Shown: in pieces, positions 1 through 10,084 of the stretch
Position numbering within the stretch: the first letter of the stretch is position 1
How the letters are laid out: every line of letters starts with the position of its first letter
DNA from: Cucumis sativus
Lineage: Eukaryota > Streptophyta > Magnoliopsida > Cucurbitales > Cucurbitaceae
Length of the DNA: 64,000 nt
Assembly (NCBI RefSeq): GCF_000004075.3
Contig: NC_026655.2
Span: 21,437,489-21,501,488, forward strand
Direction of reading: 5' to 3'
Notes under the pieces: generated by a model
Database searches by the model: none
What the model was told of the DNA's origin: nothing
The model's input: only the letters and a program-made list of their open reading frames with translations
Position numbers and translations under genes: made by a program

Positions 1-198
1 CGACAACTCTTCCCTATCAGATTTGGCGGATCGTTTTGTACATAAAATGGCAATGAATAAAAATAGCACAATGAGAAGAAGCATGGAGATCGTCAACAAA
101 ACCATAAAGAAGCCAGGAAGTAGGATTGGAGAGTGCAATGGCGGCAGAGGCGACGGTGACAACGGCATGAGGGACGGAAAAAAATTTGGAGATGACAT
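1..198 (-). CDS. ATL-type RING-H2 protein, N-terminal part only (cut by window edge)
   Basis: The minus strand reads an open frame of 66 codons from an ATG at 196-198 down to base 1. It encodes a Pro/Ser-rich start (MSSPNFFPSLMPLSPSP) followed by one long hydrophobic segment (about residues 29-52) and a basic CTKR junction. This is the N-terminal half of the gene that is complete at 14627-15106, and the two are nearly identical over the shared part. By that homology the missing C-terminal half should carry the RING-H2 finger, so the product is inferred to be a membrane-anchored E3 ubiquitin ligase of the ATL family. The RING itself lies outside the window, so whether this copy is intact cannot be judged. 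Confidence 0.75.
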   Translation of the reverse strand, partial: MSSPNFFPSLMPLSPSPLPPLHSPILLPGFFMVLLTISMLLLIVLFLFIAILCTKRSAKSDREELS

Positions 199-405
199 TT
201 TATTAATTGTAATTCAGCTTGAAATTAATTTTGTGAATCTGATTAAATTTAGAGAGAGTGATTTTTGAATTTATAGGCTTTGGAAAAGGGGGAATTAAAT
301 TAGTTTCCTAATAGGAAACGAGAATGGAGAATTATATCAATTTCCTATTGGGAAATGGAAATGAGAATTCTTATAATTTAATTAATACATAAATCGAAGA
401 TTATA
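1..405. repeat. Duplicated ATL 5' segment, copy 1
   Basis: Bases 1-405 align collinearly with about 14909-15313. The match covers the start of the ATL coding sequence and roughly 200 bases upstream, including the shared stretch around the start codon and the gaattctta-type tail. Identity then fades. It marks a segmental duplication of an ATL gene and its promoter. Confidence 0.8.
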
Positions 406-1701
406 ATATTTATTACTAGTTCCTAATGGGAACCAGTAATAGCACGTTAATTGTCAAACTTTTATTAAAATTTTAAACTATTCTTTTTAAAAAAATTATA
501 ATATTTAATTTTATATATAACTATAACCTATTTTTAGTTTTATAGAGTTATTTAGAGTTTAAAATATATCATACAAATTGTGCTAATAAATTATTTGTTT
601 AATAGACATATTAGGTACTGTAATATACACAATAAATCAAACATTTTTAAGGATATTTTCAAATAAGTATATTATATTTTTCATCATGTTCTTATTAAGT
701 ATATTTTTCATAAAATATTTTCTACATAGTACAAAATACAAAAATTAAGTAAATTATTATAACAATAAATTTTTAAATAGAAAAAAGGTTTTTGGAAGTA
801 TGTGTGTTTTTTTACATATTGCTAATAATCTTTTTTATATTAATAATTATAAGTTATTAATTATCTATTTTTCTTAAAGACAACCCATGATTTATGAAAT
901 ACAAGAAAAATAAATCCTTGACATGTTTTATCTTACATACATGACAACATCAATGTCGACCTTGGGGAAAGCTTCTCCGACGTTGTTGAGGGTTTTGGGC
1001 GACGTAGGGCTGTACTGGGGAACACCCTATTGCTTGTAATGATGCAATGTCAATTTTGTGAAATCAAGTTCGATAATGCTTTTAGTTTTTTTTTTTTAAT
1101 TTGTAGTACATGATTAACAACCATTAATTTTTGTATGTAAGAGAATAAGAAATGATATAGAATGTATTGGGAATTGTGAAGTCAAACCAATAAAACCTTG
1201 AATTTTATAATATTATATTTAAATTTTTTCTATTTGATTATATTTACCAATTTTTCAAGAAAAACAAACACAATTTTATCTACAAAATTAGTTAAGAAGA
1301 GAATCAATTTTTAAAAAAACTATTTTACCAATTTGTCAAAATCTTAAACTTTATCGATATCTTTTTTGTTTTTAGACGTAAATTGTTTTTATTAATTAGT
1401 TTTTTTGTATGTGTTGATTATTATAAGAAAATAAAAGAACCCAACATGCTCAGGTACTCACGAAACATTTTTTTATATAAAAAAATACTTATTGCACATA
1501 AAAGTTGAAATGATTTATTATTTGATCAATATAAAAATAAAAATAAATACAAATTAAATATATGCATTGTCTCATCCTCACATTTATTACTTAAAATTAT
1601 ATTTAAGTAATATAATTGACATCTATATTAAGTAAAAAACCCAAGATGTCTTAAGTTCAAACCCCTCACTCTAAGTTGTTGAAGAAATCTTTGATGTTAA
1701 T
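406..1701. other. AT-rich intergenic stretch, no gene seen
   Basis: Very AT-rich, with no convincing coding sequence. A short GC-richer patch near 950-1020 carries gacgttgttgaggg- and gcgacgtaggg-like words. These resemble the subterminal words of the CACTA-like element at 4647-5920, so the patch may be a small fragment of that family (weak). Confidence 0.5.
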
Positions 1702-2789
1702 ATATGAAAAGTAGATGGGGATGTGATATTATTAGTACACTTCATGTGTTATTTGGTTTTGGTGTAAACATCTTTTTACTTTTTATACACCAAACTTGAT
1801 ATATATTGAGACACAAGGAATAACAAAAATTCACCATATTCAGTATTACAGGGTATCCTACTCATATTCTGTTATATTCTCAAATCTCTCTCTTACCTCT
1901 CCTAATTATCTCTGCCATCAACCATATTTGGTTTTCAATTCTGTGTTTAAAAGCCCACAATTATAATCCTTTTTCCTCCACTCTTAATTCATATTTCCAA
2001 TTCACAGAAATATGTCGAAGATTAATCTCCCAGCTCTCATCATCCTTCTTGCAGCACTTGTAACAATAATGTCCCTCATCATCATACCATCCTCTCAAGC
2101 TACCACTTCATGTGAACCCCCACATCGAGTAAGTTTATTTTTATTTCAAAAATCTCCCTTCAAACCTCATTGATATAATTCTTTTATTTCATTCTTCCCT
2201 ATTAGATTGTTTCTCAAGAGCTCGTCGCTGATCAAAATAACGATGAACCATGTGAAGGACCAGGGAAAGAAGATTGTCTTATTCGAAGAACCTTACAGGC
2301 TCATACTGATTACGTTTATACTTGTGATAATCCAACCGAGCCATGAACTATACCGCTCATATTTTCTTTTCTTTTCTCTTTTGTTTGATCATTACTTACA
2401 CTTTCATATAATAAAAATAAACAAAGATCATCCGTTTGACGTCAATTCAATTTAGTTATTTTTGGATATATTTTCTTCTTTTTGCTCATAAATAATGCAC
2501 ATATTCTTTTTTCCCTAAAACACTTGCAGCCACACACGCGACAGTACATGCTTCTAAAAAAAGATTTTCTTCTTCTAATTCTATTTTGTTGAGTACAAAC
2601 AAACTTAACAAAATAGTATTCTTTAATTCATTCATACCTATGGTTACTATGGTTCTCATTTGTGTTTGTTTCTTTACAACTTGATGGTTGAGTTGGAGTT
2701 GTGGGATTCAATCTCACCCTTTTTAGATGTAACTTTTATTCGTAACTTCACAATAAATTTAAAAACAATTAATAAGGCTCCACTTCCTA
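1702..2789. repeat. 1.09-kb direct repeat carrying a PSK gene, copy 1
   Basis: Nearly identical to 8965-10054 in the same orientation. The repeat starts at atatgaaaagtag in both copies and ends just after aataaggctccacttccta. It contains about 310 bases of upstream DNA, the complete two-exon PSK gene and about 440 bases of downstream DNA. Only scattered single-base differences and one or two short indels (for example a 2-base difference in the 5' leader) separate the copies, so the duplication is recent. Confidence 0.92.
2012..2346 (+). CDS. PSK: Phytosulfokine-type peptide hormone precursor, copy 1 (core YVYTC)
   Basis: Two exons, 2012-2128 and 2206-2346, joined across a 77-base phase-0 intron with a GTAAGT donor and TTAG acceptor, encode 85 residues. 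Residues 1-30 form a signal peptide (hydrophobic, ending SSQA). The C-terminal part has the PSK family signature: CEGPGKEDCLIRRTL, then AHTDY and the hormone core YVYTC, then DNPTEP. In known PSK precursors this region is secreted, the two Tyr of YIYTQ are sulfated (the Asp before the first Tyr helps tyrosylprotein sulfotransferase), and subtilases release the pentapeptide, which binds PSKR receptors. Here Ile is Val and the last Gln is Cys. The one-intron structure and length fit the family. The identification of the family is strong; activity of the variant pentapeptide is unknown. Confidence 0.9.
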
Positions 2790-3539
2790 CACAATTAATA
2801 AGGCTCCACTACTACCACAACTACCCACAACTAGGCAGAGGCAGTGATGCTCGAAACTAACGTGAAAGAGAGCGTACAAACAAATTTGAGTGATCAATGG
2901 AAGTGGACGACGACTTGCAACCCACGATTGGAAAATGGGGAGTCACGACTTAGCAAGAAAATAGAGATCTGAACGGCACAAGTTGAAGCCGTGCGTGGAT
3001 AAGATTGTGGCTCGACTGACGCAAAACAAAAGGCAAAACGGCGATGAATGAAGTCAGATTTGGTCTGTCGATAACGTTCAATGCCACGCGAAATGGAGAC
3101 GCATCGGCTGAGTGACGCAACGCCTTAAGTAACGTCAGGTGGAGAAAAATGCGTAAACGAGACGTTACAGCTTTGGTGACCGGTGTTACAACGACGAAGG
3201 CTTCGACAGTCATGGAGTTGTCGAACGGATAAGTGAAGGGACAGGCGACAGACGATTAGGGAAAGTGGTCGGAGGCTCAAAGTGGCGGTGGCTGTAGAAA
3301 TGTGAAGAAGAATGGGGATAAGAGATGAGGGCACACACGATTCCAAACCACTTATTTTTAAAATAATAGTAATTATTATTATTATTTTATATAATAACAC
3401 CAATAATCCTTAAAATAATATATTTTATTTTCCTTCGAATTAAAATCTTTTCCACACAAAACTAAAATAAAATAACACCAATAATCCTTAAAACTTAATA
3501 ACATTTGAAAATTAAGTTGTGAAAGATACCTAAAATATG
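2790..3539. other. Unassigned, partly GC-richer stretch between PSK copy 1 and a copia remnant
   Basis: Begins with a short tandem echo of aattaataaggctccact (also present just upstream at about 2767). Then follows a 450-base segment of higher GC (about 2850-3330) with overlapping short open frames on both strands but no recognisable protein. It may be LTR or other transposon sequence. The rest is AT-rich. Confidence 0.4.
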
Positions 3540-4646
3540 GTGTGTTACAGTTTAATTAGAATGCCTCTTCTACATGCTTACTTACAAGAGATTTGATCAC
3601 CTTGAGGTGATTAGATATTCATATTCAGATTTTGTCGGATGTGTGGATACACAAAAGTCCATTTTTTACTATTTGTTCCTATTAGTTAAAGGAGTAATTT
3701 CATGAAAATGTGTGAAGCAGTGTATTGTTGTTGTATCCACTATGGAGGTTGAATTTGTATCATGCTTTGAGGCTATAGTTCATGTTTTATGGCTGCACAA
3801 CTTTATCTCAAGGCTTGAAATTGTGGACAATATTGCCAAGCAGTTGAGAATTTATAGGGATAATTCTTTACTAGTTTTCTTCTCAACAAACAACAAGTAT
3901 TCTAAAGGTGTTAAACTTATGGAATTAAAATACTTTGTGTTAAAGAAGAAGTTCAAAAACAAAGAATGTCAATCAAACACATTATCACTAAACTTATGAT
4001 TTCAGATCTAATAACTAAAGGATTGCCATTAAAGACATTCAATGATAATGTTAAACATATAGGCTTTAGTAGATATCATTATTGAAATCAAGATGATGTT
4101 ATTTGACACATTGAGCTCATTTATTTATTGTTTCTGATTATATCTCATTGTTCTATTCTTATGATTAGTATATACATAAATAAATTATGTTAAATAGGAC
4201 ATCGTCTTTAATAAAGGCACTTACTGTTGGACCATTATTGATTATCTTTATTATGAATCATGTTAATAGAAGAACTATTTGAGTGCTACATGGAAGGGAG
4301 TATGTTAATGCAATGATGTATGACTACCATGATCCTTTAGTAGTTTCTTTGACTTGACATGATATGTTTTGAAGTTTAATTTGCGCATTATGTCTATGAA
4401 CGTATATGGTAAATAATGTGGATGGACCAAGTGGGAGAACGTTCGATTTATTTTAAATATAATATTATTGCTAATGTGGCTCATGTGCATTATATGCCAT
4501 TTTATCTTTTTAGGGTCCATTATATAAAAAGATAATGTCATAGTTAAACACCATGATAGGTCGTGTCTATAAATAGAATTTTAGGGATTGGTCCTCTCAT
4601 TATCTCATTCAAGTATTTCAATCTTTCCATCAAGAAAATTAATTAT
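3540..4646 (+). mobile_element. Ty1-copia remnant: RNase H end, 3' non-coding region and start of 3' LTR
   Basis: Frameshifted translations at 3540-4090 give the end of a copia polyprotein: a degraded RNase H (SDFVGCVDT, then VVVSTMEVEFVSCFEAIVHVLW), followed by KYSKGVKLMELKYF and a DLITKGLP-like tail. Downstream, near 4425-4440, is a purine-rich ggaccaagtgggagaa tract. This is the kind of polypurine tract that precedes a 3' LTR, so the LTR probably begins around 4439. A TATA-like tctataaataga sits at 4565-4576 inside that LTR. The LTR is interrupted at 4647 by the CACTA-like element and seems to resume at 5921. The copy is dead: frames are broken and most of pol is missing. Confidence 0.75.
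3712..3999 (+). pseudogene. Copia RNase H fragment
   Basis: This 95-codon open frame is the best-preserved block of the copia remnant. It covers the C-terminal half of the RNase H domain (STMEVEF, where active copies have STxEAEY/F) and the KYSKGxKxMELKYF segment typical of copia elements, and is closed by a stop after a frameshift. The upstream RNase H Asp block (YSDSDFAG-like) lies before it with stops between. No function is expected. Confidence 0.75.
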
Positions 4647-5920
4647 CACTACAATAATAACGGTCTTCCCCAACGCACAGAAATGTTACCAAAAATCCTA
4701 AACTGCGTCGCGAAAGGCTACCACCACGTCGTGAACGATGTCGGCAACTACGTCGCAAAAAGCGCATTGGGGATACTTTCCGCGACACATCTCAGCACGA
4801 CATCGAGGAAGGTTTCACCCGCGCACGACCCATTACATTACATAAGGCTTCTGCAACCTCGACGTTGCTGAAGGCTTCCACGACGTCGGCGTCGTCGAAG
4901 CATTTTGTGATGCCGACATATCGCGAAGTATATATATATATATATATATATTATTAAAAAATAATTTTATTATCATTATTTTGGCATTAGTAAAACTCAA
5001 TGAAATAAATTGATTAAAATGAAAATATTAATCATTATGAAATGAAATAATAGATTAAATGTGTTCAATCTAAAAAATTGATTATATAATTCAAAACATT
5101 TCATAAAAATTTTAAAAAAACTTCAAGACGGCAGTAGGCAGTGTAGCGGTGAGGGACGACAACAGCGACGGCGAAATTTGGCAACCTCGAACTTTCTCCC
5201 TTTCTCTCTCAAAAATTTGGATTGTGAATGAATTATGAGAGAATTGTTGAATGAATTCAGTGAAATAGGCAAGACTTTCCCCGACGTCTTCGAAAACGTC
5301 GTAGAAAGTCGATATCTGCGACGTAGGAGGTAGGTGACGTCGCGGTTTAATTATGTTTGACTTTCGGTGACGTCGAAGGACACTACGTCGCGAAAGGTCG
5401 AGCAATGAAATTAATACCTTTGACTATCAGCGATGTGCATCACCGTTGTGTCGCAGAAAGTCGAATCATTTGGTTGATGTTTCGACGTTCGGCGACGTAC
5501 AAGGACACGACGTCGCATAAAGGTTTATAATCATTTCACTTTTCGCGACGTCTTGTAGAGGCGTGTCGCAAAAAGATTATCATATGAAATTAGGGTTAGA
5601 CTTACCGCGACGTCGGAGGGTGCCACGTTGCGGAAAGTGTAAAAACAATTTAAATATTCAGCTTTCTGCGACGTTCGTCGCGAAAAGCCTTGACCAAAAT
5701 GAATCGTTTCGGCTCTCCACGACGTGTACGAGAGAGACGTCATAGAAAAGTGAAACAATAAATTAATTAGTACACTTACCGCGACGTTCGTTTTTCAGAC
5801 GTCGCAGAATGTTGTATTTCGTGACTTGTTAACATGGACGTCGCGGAAAGTCTAGCAACGGCAATGTTGCTTTTAGCGAAGTCGTGTCTAGCGTCGCGAT
5901 ATCTCCATTTTCTTGTCGTG
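4647..5920. mobile_element. Non-autonomous CACTA (En/Spm-like) element, 1274 bp
   Basis: The left end reads CACTACAATAATAACGG at 4647. The right end (about 5907-5920) read in reverse is CACGACAAGAAAAT, so both termini match the CACTACAAGAAAA-type TIR with one or two changes. The 3-base flanks are tat (4644-4646) and tct (5921-5923), a target duplication with one mismatch. The interior lacks a transposase but is full of cgacgtcg / gacgtcgcggaaag words on both strands, the subterminal repeats expected of CACTA elements, and has a (TA)n tract at 4929-4951. It sits inside the LTR of the copia remnant. Confidence 0.7.
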
Positions 5921-6769
5921 TCTATTAAGGAAGGCCAATTGAGAGAAATACAATCCCTTAGAAGACCATTCATGGATCAAGGTATGTGATTCTTTATCTA
6001 AGTTTAATTTGTAAAATCATCTAATTCAAAAATCTTGACACTTATTGTTGTATACAATGTTAGAGTTTTATTGTATAATCATGCAACTAAAGTTTACAAA
6101 GTTTACAAGGATACCTCTGTTCATATGTTTCTAAATATAATATTATTTTGCAAACAATTACATAGTAATTTATTTTGTTTCAACAATTCAAATATAATAG
6201 GATATGTTATTTTAGTTTAACGATCGTAACATTTCAAAAGATCAAACAATTTACGTTTGAGATTGTAATTGATATTTTATATAATGCATATTAATGTTGT
6301 TTGAATGTACAATAATAAAATGTATTATATTTGGATATAATATAATTGACAAAAGGAAATGTATATAAATAATGATATATACAATAATGTGTGGTAGAAG
6401 GCATGAAACATTAATAGATCTACAACATACATAACACTCTTTCAATTTGTATCCTAAATGACAAGAAGACCAAGAAAATTATATATATGCACACATAGTG
6501 TCCACGACGAATTGATTTTGACTTTTTATTTAATTTATATTTTTGTCCAAATATGTAACAAAGTTTAACTTATTTTTATTTTATTCTTTTGTCATTGATA
6601 GAAAGTTTCAACCTCAATTTGTCTAATAATCAATTAAACTAAGTCTTTATTTTATTATAATAGTCTTGGTTTTTCTTTTATCAGAAAGTACTACAAAAAA
6701 AATTTATAACTTTTATTTTATCTATTACAATAGCAGATGACATAAATAATATCTTACCTTCACTCAATC
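5921..6769. other. Probable continuation of the interrupted copia LTR, then AT-rich DNA
   Basis: Immediately right of the CACTA element, aaggaaggccaattgagagaaata continues in a way that fits the copia LTR broken at 4646. No LTR end could be fixed. From about 6000 the sequence is AT-rich with only short chance open frames. Confidence 0.4.
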
Positions 6770-7092
6770 GTCAAACACATCCATCTCCACAACTATGCAT
6801 TTTACTTCATCATTCCATCTAAATCCACAGCAAGACGGGTCACGCATCTCCGCTAGAGCGTAGAACGTTCTCTTAAGCAATTTTATGCGACTACCGATAG
6901 TTGTTGCTTGGATGTTACGTCTTGGACTCTTACATGCCATCATTCTTGCAAGCTAACTAAGGTACCGTTGTCGAAAGGTCCAGTTGTCGGACCTCCAACC
7001 ACTGGCGTTGACTAACTCGACGAGGCACTCAACTAGGGTTGCCTCCTCCTATTTCGTTCAACTGTGCATTGGCATTCTTGCTGAAGTTGTCA
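6770..7092 (-). pseudogene. PIF/Harbinger ORF1 remnant (Myb/SANT-like DNA-binding protein)
   Basis: Read on the minus strand from about 7092, an interrupted frame gives MTTSARMPMHS, then EEATLVECLVELVNASGWRS and, past stops, IQATTIGSRIKLLKRTFYAL and AEMRDP. This is the Myb/SANT-like (trihelix-type) domain of plant Harbinger accessory proteins and their domesticated relatives. At least three in-frame stops make it a pseudogene. It lies next to and in the same orientation as the transposase remnant at 7240-8438, as in a two-gene Harbinger element. Confidence 0.75.
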
Positions 7093-7239
7093 TGCTATAA
7101 AATGAATGTAAACATATTAGTGCCATTAAGTTCGCTATGGTTATGACATACACACATATAAGTCATTACGCATTTAGAAAACAAACATATTGTCAATCGC
7201 AACCATTGTAAACCAATAGATTCGATAAAAATAAATTTA

Positions 7240-8438
7240 AAAAAAATATGACAAAAGAAGATGCAAGTCATTCATTAACAAAAAAAACTATGGCTACACT
7301 AGTCGTGCTACAGATTACGCAACTCTCAGTCAGTGAACATTTCATCTGCAAGCTTGTCCCTCCATTGACTTCACTGGTTGAAGGTCTCTATGTATTGTAT
7401 ATCGTTTTCGACAGTAGTCGTGTGGGTTGAATCACTCTCATCTTTGTCATCAGGTACATCAAAGTTTTTCCTTTCTTGGTTGATGAGGTTGTGCAGTAGA
7501 CAATATGCAAGTATCGTCCGACATTAGACTTCTACGGGTAGTACGACTTTTCTTACAGCATTGCCCATCGACTCTTTAGGACACCAAATGCTCTTATTTC
7601 ATTTCATGCAAAAGAATGCTTTATATTAAAGAACTCTTTCACAGTTGATGGTGCATTTTCAACACCACACCAGTCCTGCAGGTAGTAGCGTTTCCCTCTG
7701 TATGGTGCCAAGAAACCCTTAGCATTTGGGTATCCGCCATCGACTAGGTAGTAATAGCTTGTGAGCACATTCGACGATTAAAAATACGTAACTGATAATG
7801 GAAAATTTGTACTTCTATATACAATTTTGCAAGTAATTACTCTTCGACACCCTTAGTCTGTTCGGTCTTGAAATGACATCTCGAAGAATATGTGAGTTAG
7901 CAGCCAATCCTTCCCAGCCGGCTAATACGAACATAAAATTGTATATTGTATCACATACACCAAGGACAATTGTGGCAACTTTGCCCTTTCGTGTTATATA
8001 TCTAGGCCGCTCACATGCTGGAACGTTTACCTTGATGTATGTGTCATCTAATGGGCATCTAATAGGCCAAGACAATTATATAACGTACAACTAATGATTA
8101 ATGACTAGATCGCACGTTTGATCGGTGGATGTACATAGTTGTAGAAAGAAACATGAACCACAAACCACCTCCATCTTGGATCTGTACAACCATTTGTCAC
8201 TGGTTGTGGTTTTTTCAACAGCTCATCATGTAAGTGAATGACTGCAAGCAATACCATGTTGAAATGATGTAAAATTGTCTCACTCAAGCACATGAATTTC
8301 CTTTAAATCACACGATTTTTCATGTCATGTGCAAGTATGTGGAGGAACATGGCCACCATCTCCTCAACATCGACAACTTTTGTCGACGTTAGTCCAACAA
8401 TGGTTCTAAGTAGATGACAGAAAATGTTTAGTCAAAAA
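7240..8438 (-). pseudogene. PIF/Harbinger transposase (DDE Tnp4) remnant
   Basis: Minus-strand translations, with several frameshifts and stops, give in order: VDVEEMVAMFLHILAHDMKN, HFNMVLLAVIHLHDELLKKP, CTDPRWRWF, LDDTYIKVNVPACERPRYIT, GVCDTIYNFMFVLAGWEG, ILRDVISRPN, YLVDGGYPNAKGFLAPYRG, RYYLQDW and VENAPSTVKEFFNIKHSF. Near 7240-7400 comes an ETFNQWRQWRDKLADEMFTD block typical of the following domain. These are the blocks of plant HARBI1-like nucleases, whose catalytic Asp lies in LDxTYI and in the DGGYPN block. The N-terminal side stops at the copia LTR fragment that begins at 8439. The longest open piece is 7815-8075. The gene is inactive. Confidence 0.85.
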
Positions 8439-8520
8439 GTTGATTTTACTTTTTATTTGTCAAAAAGTTTATTTAAACCCTATTTTCACCCCCCTCTAGG
8501 GTTGCCATACCGATCCAACA
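8439..8520 (+). repeat. 3' end of a copia 5' LTR (82 bp left)
   Basis: These bases match 20909-20991, the 3' end of the full LTR, and end in gccataccgatccaaca. The TGTTGG..CCAACA terminal pair of the family is therefore present at this end. The remaining 1.15 kb of the 5' LTR is missing, replaced by Harbinger sequence. Confidence 0.88.
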
Positions 8521-8536
8521 ATTGGTATCAGAGCAA
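8521..8536 (+). promoter_or_regulatory. Copia primer-binding site (tRNA-iMet type)
   Basis: Directly after the LTR end the sequence reads attggtatcagagcaa. TGGTATCAGAGC is the complement of the 3' end of plant initiator tRNA-Met, the standard primer of Ty1-copia reverse transcription. Its position fixes the LTR boundary at 8520. Confidence 0.9.
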
Positions 8537-8589
8537 GGTTGCTCATCTTGAAATTTTAATTTCTTGATAAACTTTATTGTTATAGCATT

Positions 8590-8967
8590 ATGGCAAACCT
8601 ATTGGCAAATGGAATTGTTGAAGGTCAATTTACTTCTAGACCTCCTTATTTTGATGGTTCAAATTATGCATATTGGAAAGCTAGAATGAAAATTTATTTG
8701 CAATCTATTGACTATAATTTGTGGTTAATTGTTGCTAAAGGTCCTTATGTACCCATGAAAAATGTTGGTACGCCTAAATTAGAAGAAGAATATGATGAAA
8801 ATGAAATGAAAAAGTGTTCTTTTAATGCTAAGGCTATTAATTGTTTGTATTGTGCCTTGAGTAAAGATGAATTTAATAGAATATCTATGTGTTCTTTCGC
8901 TCAAGAAATTTGGAATACTCTTGAAATTACTCATGAAGGAACAAATCAAGTTAAAGAGTCTAAAATA
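8590..8967 (+). pseudogene. Copia gag, N-terminal fragment
   Basis: The start ATG lies 70 bases after the primer-binding site. About 125 codons are open, with the copia gag N-terminal signature (PPYFDGSNYAYWKARMKIYL) and the following helical UBN2-type region (EIWNTLEITHEG). At 8965 the sequence switches abruptly to the PSK repeat, and the frame then ends at a stop belonging to that repeat. The rest of gag, the zinc knuckle and the protease are absent. It probably comes from the same element family as the pol at 16606-19374. Confidence 0.88.
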
Positions 8968-10054
8968 TGAAAAGTAGGTGCACATGTGATATTATTAGTA
9001 CACTTCATGTGTTATTTGGTTTTGGTGTAAACAACTTTTTACTTTTTATACACCAAACTTGATATATATTGAGACACAAGGAATAACAAAAATTCACCAT
9101 ATTCAGTATTACAGGGTATATCCTACTCATATTCTGTTATATTCTCAAATCTCTCTCTTACCTCTCCTAATTATCTCTGCCATCAACCATATTTGGTTTT
9201 TAATTCTGTGTTTAAAAGCCCACAATTATAATCCTTTTTCCTCCACTCTTAATTCATATTTCCAATTCACAGAAATATGTCGAAGATTAATCTCGCAGCT
9301 CTCATCACCCTTCTTGCAGCACTTGTAACAATAATGTCCCTCATCATCATACCATCCTCTCAAGCTACCACTTCATGTGAACCCCCACATCGAGTAAGTT
9401 TATTTTTATTTCAAAAATCTCCCTTCAAACCTCATTAATATAATTCTTTTATTTCATTCTTCCCTATTAGATTGTTTCTCAAGAGCTCGTCGCTGATCAA
9501 AATAACGATGAACCATGTGAAGGACCAGGGAAAGAAGATTGTCTTATTCGAAGAACCTTACAGGCTCATACTGATTACGTTTATACTTGTGATAATCCAA
9601 CCGAGCCATGAACTATACCGCTCATATTTTCTTTTCTTTTCTCTTTTGTTTGATCATTACTTACACTTTCATATAATAAAAATAAACAAAGATCATCCGT
9701 TTGACGTCAATTCAATTTAGTTATTTTTGGATATATTTTCTTCTTTTTGCTCATAAATAATGCACATATTCTTTTTTCCCTAAAACACTTGCAGCCACAC
9801 ACGCGACAGTACATGCTTCTAAAAAAGATTTTCTTCTTCTAATTCTATTTTGTTGAGTACAAACAAACTTAACAAAATAGTATTCTTTAATTCATTCATA
9901 CCTATGGTTACTATGGTTCTCATTTGTGTTTGTTTCTTTACAACTTGATGGTTGAGTTGGAGTTGTGGGATTCAATCTCACCCTTTTTAGATGTAACTTT
10001 TATTCGTAATTTCACAATAAATTTAAAAACAATTAATAAGGCTCCACTTCCTAT
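8965..10054. repeat. 1.09-kb direct repeat carrying a PSK gene, copy 2
   Basis: Near-identical to 1702-2789, same orientation, about 7.26 kb away. The left edge is fused to truncated copia gag. The right edge continues into a decayed ATL copy (10085-10411), which copy 1 lacks. Confidence 0.92.
9277..9611 (+). CDS. PSK: Phytosulfokine-type peptide hormone precursor, copy 2 (core YVYTC)
   Basis: Exons 9277-9393 and 9471-9611 with the same phase-0 intron position as the gene at 2012 encode 85 residues. Exon 2 has the same sequence as copy 1, so the PSK domain (CEGPGKEDCLIRRTL, AHTDY, YVYTC, DNPTEP) is unchanged. The two coding differences, Pro7 to Ala and Ile11 to Thr, are both in the signal peptide (MSKINLAALITLL...). 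The gene keeps about 310 bases of the same upstream DNA, then runs into copia gag, so any more distal promoter elements differ from copy 1. Splice sites are intact. The same caution applies: a family member with an altered hormone core. Confidence 0.9.
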
Positions 10055-10084
10055 AAAATTCTACTAATTCTCGTTATATTTTCA

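Noticed and set aside
2207-2455. 82-codon open frame present in both PSK repeats (also 9472-9720), identical between them
   Set aside because: It is out of frame with the spliced PSK gene, overlaps its exon 2 and runs through the 3' flank. Its identity simply reflects the recent duplication.
2850-3403. Overlapping open frames suggesting a small gene on the minus strand
   Set aside because: No recognisable domain, frames on both strands overlap, and the area is wedged between transposon remnants. More likely mobile-element non-coding sequence.
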